IMG/VR virus record: IMGVR_UViG_3300050821_003692
Coordinates: 1-46,239 of that record
Strand: one strand, 5' to 3'
Length of the DNA: 46,239 nt
Source of the DNA: a virus
Each line of letters starts with the position of its first letter. The stretch's first letter is position 1. The position numbers and the translations under genes were made by a program. The notes under the pieces are model-generated. The model searched no databases, was not told the DNA's origin, and worked only from the letters and a program-made list of their open reading frames with translations. Shown here one piece after another: positions 43,359-46,239 of the stretch.

Positions 43359-43628
43359 ATGAGTCTAGGCAAAATTCACAAACTTAAGCCGCGCGGATCA
43401 GAAACCCGCCGCGTTAGATATGGGCAGCGCGAAACATTTTGCGGGTTAGTTGGTACTCTCTGTCGTGGCTTTTCCACCGAATTTGATACAGACGTTGGCC
43501 GCCGATTTGAAGCAACCGATAGTCCAGACGGCGTGAATTGTAAGCGCTGCCGGAAGGGTCGGTGGCCAAGAACAGATGATCCTACGGGACGAAGATCACT
43601 CACTTCTGCGGAGTCGCCATCGTCATGA
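43359..43628 (+). CDS. hypothetical protein with cysteines, 89 aa
   Basis: GAAGGGCAC stands before ATG 43359. Basic N-terminus (SLGKIHKLKPRGSETRRVRY) and Cys at FCGLVGTLCRG and VNCKRCRKGRW, a possible zinc ribbon with the second pair CKRC. The Ser-rich end (GRRSLTSAESPSS) looks disordered. Its stop overlaps the ATG of the 52-aa gene. Function unknown. Confidence 0.6.
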   Translation: MSLGKIHKLKPRGSETRRVRYGQRETFCGLVGTLCRGFSTEFDTDVGRRFEATDSPDGVNCKRCRKGRWPRTDDPTGRRSLTSAESPSS

Positions 43629-43783
43629 GAGAAGCTGAAACCGATAAGGCGATTGAACTCATACGCCAAGTCAGGCTGTCCTTGCTTGAGCTCGCAAGAA
43701 CTCAGACGTCTAGGGTTTCGAGTGAGCTAAAAAACGCCACAGCGAAACTATCAGAAGCAATCGACCTTCTGATCCCCTTTTAA
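43625..43783 (+). CDS. small helical protein, 52 aa
   Basis: ATG 43625 overlaps the previous stop. MREAETDKAIELIRQVRLSL-LELARTQTSRVSSELKNATA-KLSEAIDLLIPF is one long amphipathic helix, perhaps a coiled coil. The coupling supports it. No function recognised. Confidence 0.6.
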   Translation: MREAETDKAIELIRQVRLSLLELARTQTSRVSSELKNATAKLSEAIDLLIPF

Positions 43784-43816
43784 GGACGGCTACTTTAGAC
43801 CGCATAGGGAACGTCG

Positions 43817-44053
43817 ATGACCGATCAAAGATATATGCGACCCGGCTTGGACTTTGCTGTGGGGAAGGCCGTTGAGGAAGCCGGCGAGTTCCTAGCTGCA
43901 ATGGGTAAGACCCTGCGGTGGGGATGGGACAGCGTAAATCCTGAGTTGCCGCGTTCGCAGCAGGAGCCGAATGCGTCATGGATACGGCGCGAGATCGCCG
44001 ATCTACGCGGCGCGCTCGACAACCTCGAACGCGAAATGGAGCAAAACCTCTAA
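43817..44053 (+). CDS. MazG-like small phage protein, 78 aa
   Basis: The pattern MRPGLDFAVGKAVEEAGEFL-AAMGKTLRWGWDSVNPELPR-SQQEPNASWIRREIADLRGA is a well known small phage group: KAxEEAGEFLAAxGKxxRWGxxSVNPELP then ETNxxWLxREIxDL. The EExxE and DLxxA parts resemble MazG/NTP-pyrophosphohydrolase helices, so it may be a nucleotide-related enzyme or a relic of it. It lies in a run of small early genes. Confidence 0.8.
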   Translation: MTDQRYMRPGLDFAVGKAVEEAGEFLAAMGKTLRWGWDSVNPELPRSQQEPNASWIRREIADLRGALDNLEREMEQNL

Positions 44054-44089
44054 ACGACGGCCACTGAAAAGACCATAGGGAACGACGAT

Positions 44090-44236
44090 ATGAACGCGAC
44101 GATTTTAGAATTACCTCCTTTGCAATGTATTCGAGGAAGCTGTCCAAGCCAGCTTGAGGAGTGGATTGTAACGGCCCTCATTATTGGTGGCCTAGTTTGG
44201 TTATGCGTCATCGTCTGGCGCGGAGACCTGAGCTAA
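44090..44236 (+). CDS. small membrane protein, 48 aa
   Basis: A 48-residue frame from ATG 44090: MNATILELPPLQCIRGSCPS-QLEEWIVTALIIGGLVWLCV-IVWRGDLS. It has a polar N-terminus with two cysteines and a membrane span near residues 26-43. It fits between the MazG-like and excisionase-like genes without overlap. Function unknown. Confidence 0.55.
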   Translation: MNATILELPPLQCIRGSCPSQLEEWIVTALIIGGLVWLCVIVWRGDLS

Positions 44237-44238
44237 CC

Positions 44239-44541
44239 ATGGACGACCAGACGACCCTAGTTCCCGCAGACGAGGCCACGGCACGCAAGCGCAAGCCGCG
44301 TAGCAAGAAGCGTGGGGGCTGGTTCGTCAACGATGCGGAGCTGATCGAGGAAATGGGCCTGCCCGAAAAGATCGCCCGGCGCATCCTTGAGGGCCTGGAC
44401 GGCAATCCGTCCCTTGGTTTTCCACCGAAAATTGAGCAAATGGGGCATAGACGCTACCTGCCGGCCGTTTCCGACTTCTTCGAGTTTGTCTACGGGTTTA
44501 AGTTGGGCACCTCACATAGGAGGCACGACCATGCCCGATGA
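44239..44541 (+). CDS. excisionase-like winged-helix protein, 100 aa
   Basis: Right before the integrase and overlapping it by 11 bases, as an excisionase or integrase helper often is. The domain WFVNDAELIEEMGLPEKIAR-RILEGLDGNPSLGFPPKIEQ-MGHRRYLPAVSDFFEF has the MerR/Xis-like layout: a helix, turn with an invariant-looking FPPK, then a RRY wing residue. Basic N-terminus (RKRKPRSKKRGG). An excisionase or directional factor is likely; not proven. Confidence 0.65.
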   Translation: MDDQTTLVPADEATARKRKPRSKKRGGWFVNDAELIEEMGLPEKIARRILEGLDGNPSLGFPPKIEQMGHRRYLPAVSDFFEFVYGFKLGTSHRRHDHAR

Positions 44542-45769
44542 AAGCCCCCCGAAACTTGAGGGCTGCCCAGGCCACGTTTTCCGCAAGCGCAAGGTTGGAT
44601 GGACCGTTATATGGCAGGCCCGCACTGATTTGATACGGCGAGGCTATAAGCCCAAGAGCATCAAGCTTGCGATCGTCACTGCCGAGGTCAGCGATCTTGA
44701 GCGTAAATTTATCTCTGACTATTGCAAGAGCCTACAGAACAGCATGCTCGCATGGGCAAACGGTGGTGTACCGACCGTCGGACCATATAACGGCACGCTC
44801 GACAGCCTCGTACATTGCTACATGACCGACGAACAGTCGCGATATCAGAAACTCCGATATCGGTCGAAGGAAAACTACCGAACATTCCTCAATCTCATTG
44901 CGAGGGAGCACGGTCATGAACTCGTCGCGGATATCAAGGGGCGACAGGCGATCGGCTGGCATGAGCATTGGTCAAAGAATCGCGGCGTCTCGATGGCGCA
45001 CCAGCTCATGGGGATGCTGCGGACAATCCTTACCTTCGGGGCCACCATTCTGGACGATGCCGACTGTCGCGCGGCGAAAGTTCTCCTCGCCGACATGCGG
45101 TTCGAGATGGGCAAGCCGCGCACGACTATCCTAACCTACGAACAAGCCGAGGCGGTGCGTAGGGTAGCTCACGATAAGGGGTGGCACTCCGTCGCCTTCG
45201 CGCAAGCTCTGCAATTTGATCTCACGCTGCGGCAAAAGGACGTGGTGGGCGAGTGGGTGCCGCAATCGGAGCCGGGGATCTCGGATGTTCTCTACGGCTA
45301 CAACAAGTGGCTGCGCGGCCTCCGTTGGGAGGAGATTGGCGATAATCTTGTCCTTGACCACATCACCAGCAAGCGACTGAAAGTCGTCGAGCCGAATCTG
45401 AGGCTGGCGCCGATGGTCATGGAGGAATTGCAGCGGCTCGGGTTCAACGGCGACCGATCCTCATTGCCGCAGTCGGGGCCAATCATTATTCCCGAAGGCA
45501 AAAACGTGCCCTACTTCAACAACGCCTTTCGCCGGAAATGGCGCGCGTGTGCAAATGCCACCGGCCTGCCGAAGAAAGTCTACAACATGGATAGCCGAGC
45601 CGGCGCGATCACCGAAGCGCTGATGGCCGGCGCGAGGCTTCAATCGGTTCGCAAGATGGCGACGCACTCAACCGAAAGCATGACCCAGCGGTATAGCCGG
45701 GGCGACGCCGAAGAGATCGCCGAGGTCATGAAATTGCGTGCGGCCCACAGGAACAAGAGTGGAACATGA
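44531..45769 (+). CDS. int: tyrosine-family integrase, 412 aa
   Basis: Integrates and excises the phage at att sites. The N-terminal part is an arm/core-binding domain with Arg/Lys (KRKVGWTVIWQARTDLIRRG) and the catalytic residues are R234 (LTLRQKD), K281 (ITSKRLK), R356 (MDSRAGAITEA), H379 (KMATHST) and Y388 (QRYSRGD). The position of the usual His in HxxR is Met 353, a variant found in this branch. Normal length. ATG 44531 overlaps the excisionase-like gene. The structured region after the gene, 45795-45902, is a candidate for attP. Confidence 0.92.
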   Translation: MPDESPPKLEGCPGHVFRKRKVGWTVIWQARTDLIRRGYKPKSIKLAIVTAEVSDLERKFISDYCKSLQNSMLAWANGGVPTVGPYNGTLDSLVHCYMTDEQSRYQKLRYRSKENYRTFLNLIAREHGHELVADIKGRQAIGWHEHWSKNRGVSMAHQLMGMLRTILTFGATILDDADCRAAKVLLADMRFEMGKPRTTILTYEQAEAVRRVAHDKGWHSVAFAQALQFDLTLRQKDVVGEWVPQSEPGISDVLYGYNKWLRGLRWEEIGDNLVLDHITSKRLKVVEPNLRLAPMVMEELQRLGFNGDRSSLPQSGPIIIPEGKNVPYFNNAFRRKWRACANATGLPKKVYNMDSRAGAITEALMAGARLQSVRKMATHSTESMTQRYSRGDAEEIAEVMKLRAAHRNKSGT

Positions 45770-45805
45770 GCACCGAAACGATTGGCGAACACATATGACT
45801 GACGC

Positions 45806-45900
45806 GACTGACTGCGGCTTTGATTAAAAAGGACTTTCGGGAACGATTCATTGACTAGCCGTTTCCGAAAAATCTAGTCCGGCCAACGTCGCAGTCAGTC
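45806..45900. other. nested inverted repeat after integrase, attP or terminator candidate
   Basis: Outer arms GACTGACTGCG (45806-45816) and CGCAGTCAGTC (45890-45900) match perfectly, a middle pair GGACT (45831-45835) / AGTCC (45876-45880) is perfect, and an inner stem TTCGGGAAC (45836-45844) / GTTTCCGAA (45861-45869) has one wobble. A further partial repeat, ATGACTGACGCGAC, precedes it. Position just after the integrase suits an attachment site with integrase arm sites, or a strong terminator. Confidence 0.55.
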
Positions 45901-45931
45901 ATCCGCTAACCCAACGCCGTCATGCGACGGC

Positions 45932-46144
45932 ATGGAGAGGATGATGGCAGAGGAAACTATCGGTCACGGTATGACAGCGGAAGATGTGGCCGCGCGACGG
46001 CGGCCGCCCCCGTCTGAGTGCCCGCATTGTGAATACGATCGGCGCACTGGACTTCCTCTCGGCGGCTGGATGTGGACTGAGAACAACGGTCCCATCGTAG
46101 CTTGCCCGCTCTGCAATCCAGACGGCACGCACCCCCGCGACTGA
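45932..46144 (+). CDS. small zinc-knuckle protein, up to 70 aa
   Basis: Two CxxC knuckles, CPHC and CPLC, about 28 residues apart, with GLPLGGWMWTENNGPIVACP between: a zinc ribbon typical of small phage proteins (CPxCxxxxG... CxxC). The first ATG at 45932 lacks a ribosome site; ATGs at 45941 and 45944 follow GGAGAGG and the second of these is a plausible start. A 6-bp hairpin GCCGTC/GACGGC lies before it. Function unknown. Confidence 0.65.
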   Translation: MERMMAEETIGHGMTAEDVAARRRPPPSECPHCEYDRRTGLPLGGWMWTENNGPIVACPLCNPDGTHPRD

Positions 46145-46181
46145 TGTTTATGTGAGTTGAGGGAACAACGGAGAAGAAAAC

Positions 46182-46239
46182 ATGAAGGAATTTTTCGCGG
46201 CCATCGGTATCATCGCCACGTTCTTGTTTCTCGCCTATC
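46182..46239 (+). CDS. tiny membrane peptide, partial at right edge
   Basis: GGAGAA precedes the ATG and the frame (MKEFFAAIGIIATFLFLAY) runs to the right edge as a membrane span. If the sequence is circular, codons continue at 1-17 with RADAG and a TGA at 15-17, giving a complete 24-residue peptide, and the next gene starts at 19. This tidy closure is the main evidence for circularity. Confidence 0.55.
   Translation, partial: MKEFFAAIGIIATFLFLAY

Noticed and set aside
427-44065. A 13-base repeat (AACGACGGCCACT) at 427-439 and 44053-44065
   Set aside because: Pairs of 13-base repeats are expected by chance several times in a sequence of this length, and nothing else links the two places.
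1-46239. tRNA genes, rRNA, CRISPR arrays and insertion sequences
   Set aside because: I saw no cloverleaf with conserved loops, no regularly spaced repeats, and no transposase.

Overview
The window looks like the whole genome of one temperate phage, or an excised prophage, of an alphaproteobacterial (probably Hyphomicrobiales, Bradyrhizobium-like) host. The host is inferred from a phage-borne GcrA regulator (a family restricted to Alphaproteobacteria), high-GC codon use, and the types of small hypothetical proteins. The virion set (portal, scaffold, capsid, two tail tubular proteins, internal/ejection proteins, T7-type tail fibre) is that of a short-tailed (podovirus) phage. Joining the right end to the left end completes a short gene that runs off the right edge and leads straight into the next gene, so the sequence is probably circular or circularly permuted.

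Layout. (1) 19-2015, plus strand: very small early/accessory genes continuing from the right end. (2) 2090-34662, minus strand: one long late block. In transcription order (high to low coordinate) it holds a GTG-started basic protein, a putative small terminase, a non-coding gap, small head genes, the large terminase, an AT-rich two-gene insertion, portal, a Bbp19-like protein, scaffold, major capsid, a Bbp16-like cement protein, six consecutive signal-peptide-bearing putative fibre/decoration proteins, tail tubular A and B, three internal virion proteins including a 1196-residue LPD38-type protein, a PD-(D/E)XK nuclease, a T7-type tail fibre, lysis genes (GH24 lysozyme, holin-like proteins), an outer-membrane-protein-like gene and small membrane proteins. 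(3) 34744-35732, plus strand: an operator-like palindrome region and four small genes. (4) 35614-39237, minus strand: replication, recombination and regulation (HTH regulator, helicase-loader-like protein, DUF559-type nuclease, GcrA, RusA-like resolvase). (5) 39300-46239, plus strand with one divergent minus Cro-like gene: lipoprotein, CI-like repressor, HNH protein, ERF annealing protein, XRE regulator, MazG-like protein, excisionase-like protein, tyrosine integrase.

How it works together. The integrase and excisionase-like genes, CI/Cro-like pair and operator blocks make the lysogeny switch. ERF, RusA and the helicase-loader-like gene support recombination and replication by host machinery; I see no DNA or RNA polymerase gene. 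The late genes are tightly packed with ATGA-type overlaps.

The most striking unexplained signals are: a 10-base element GTGCGTTGCC present seven times, always in late-strand orientation, five times 29-32 bases before start codons that lack a convincing Shine-Dalgarno sequence; a duplicated three-half-site operator flanking the repressor gene; and a run of putative tail proteins that all carry Sec-type signal peptides.
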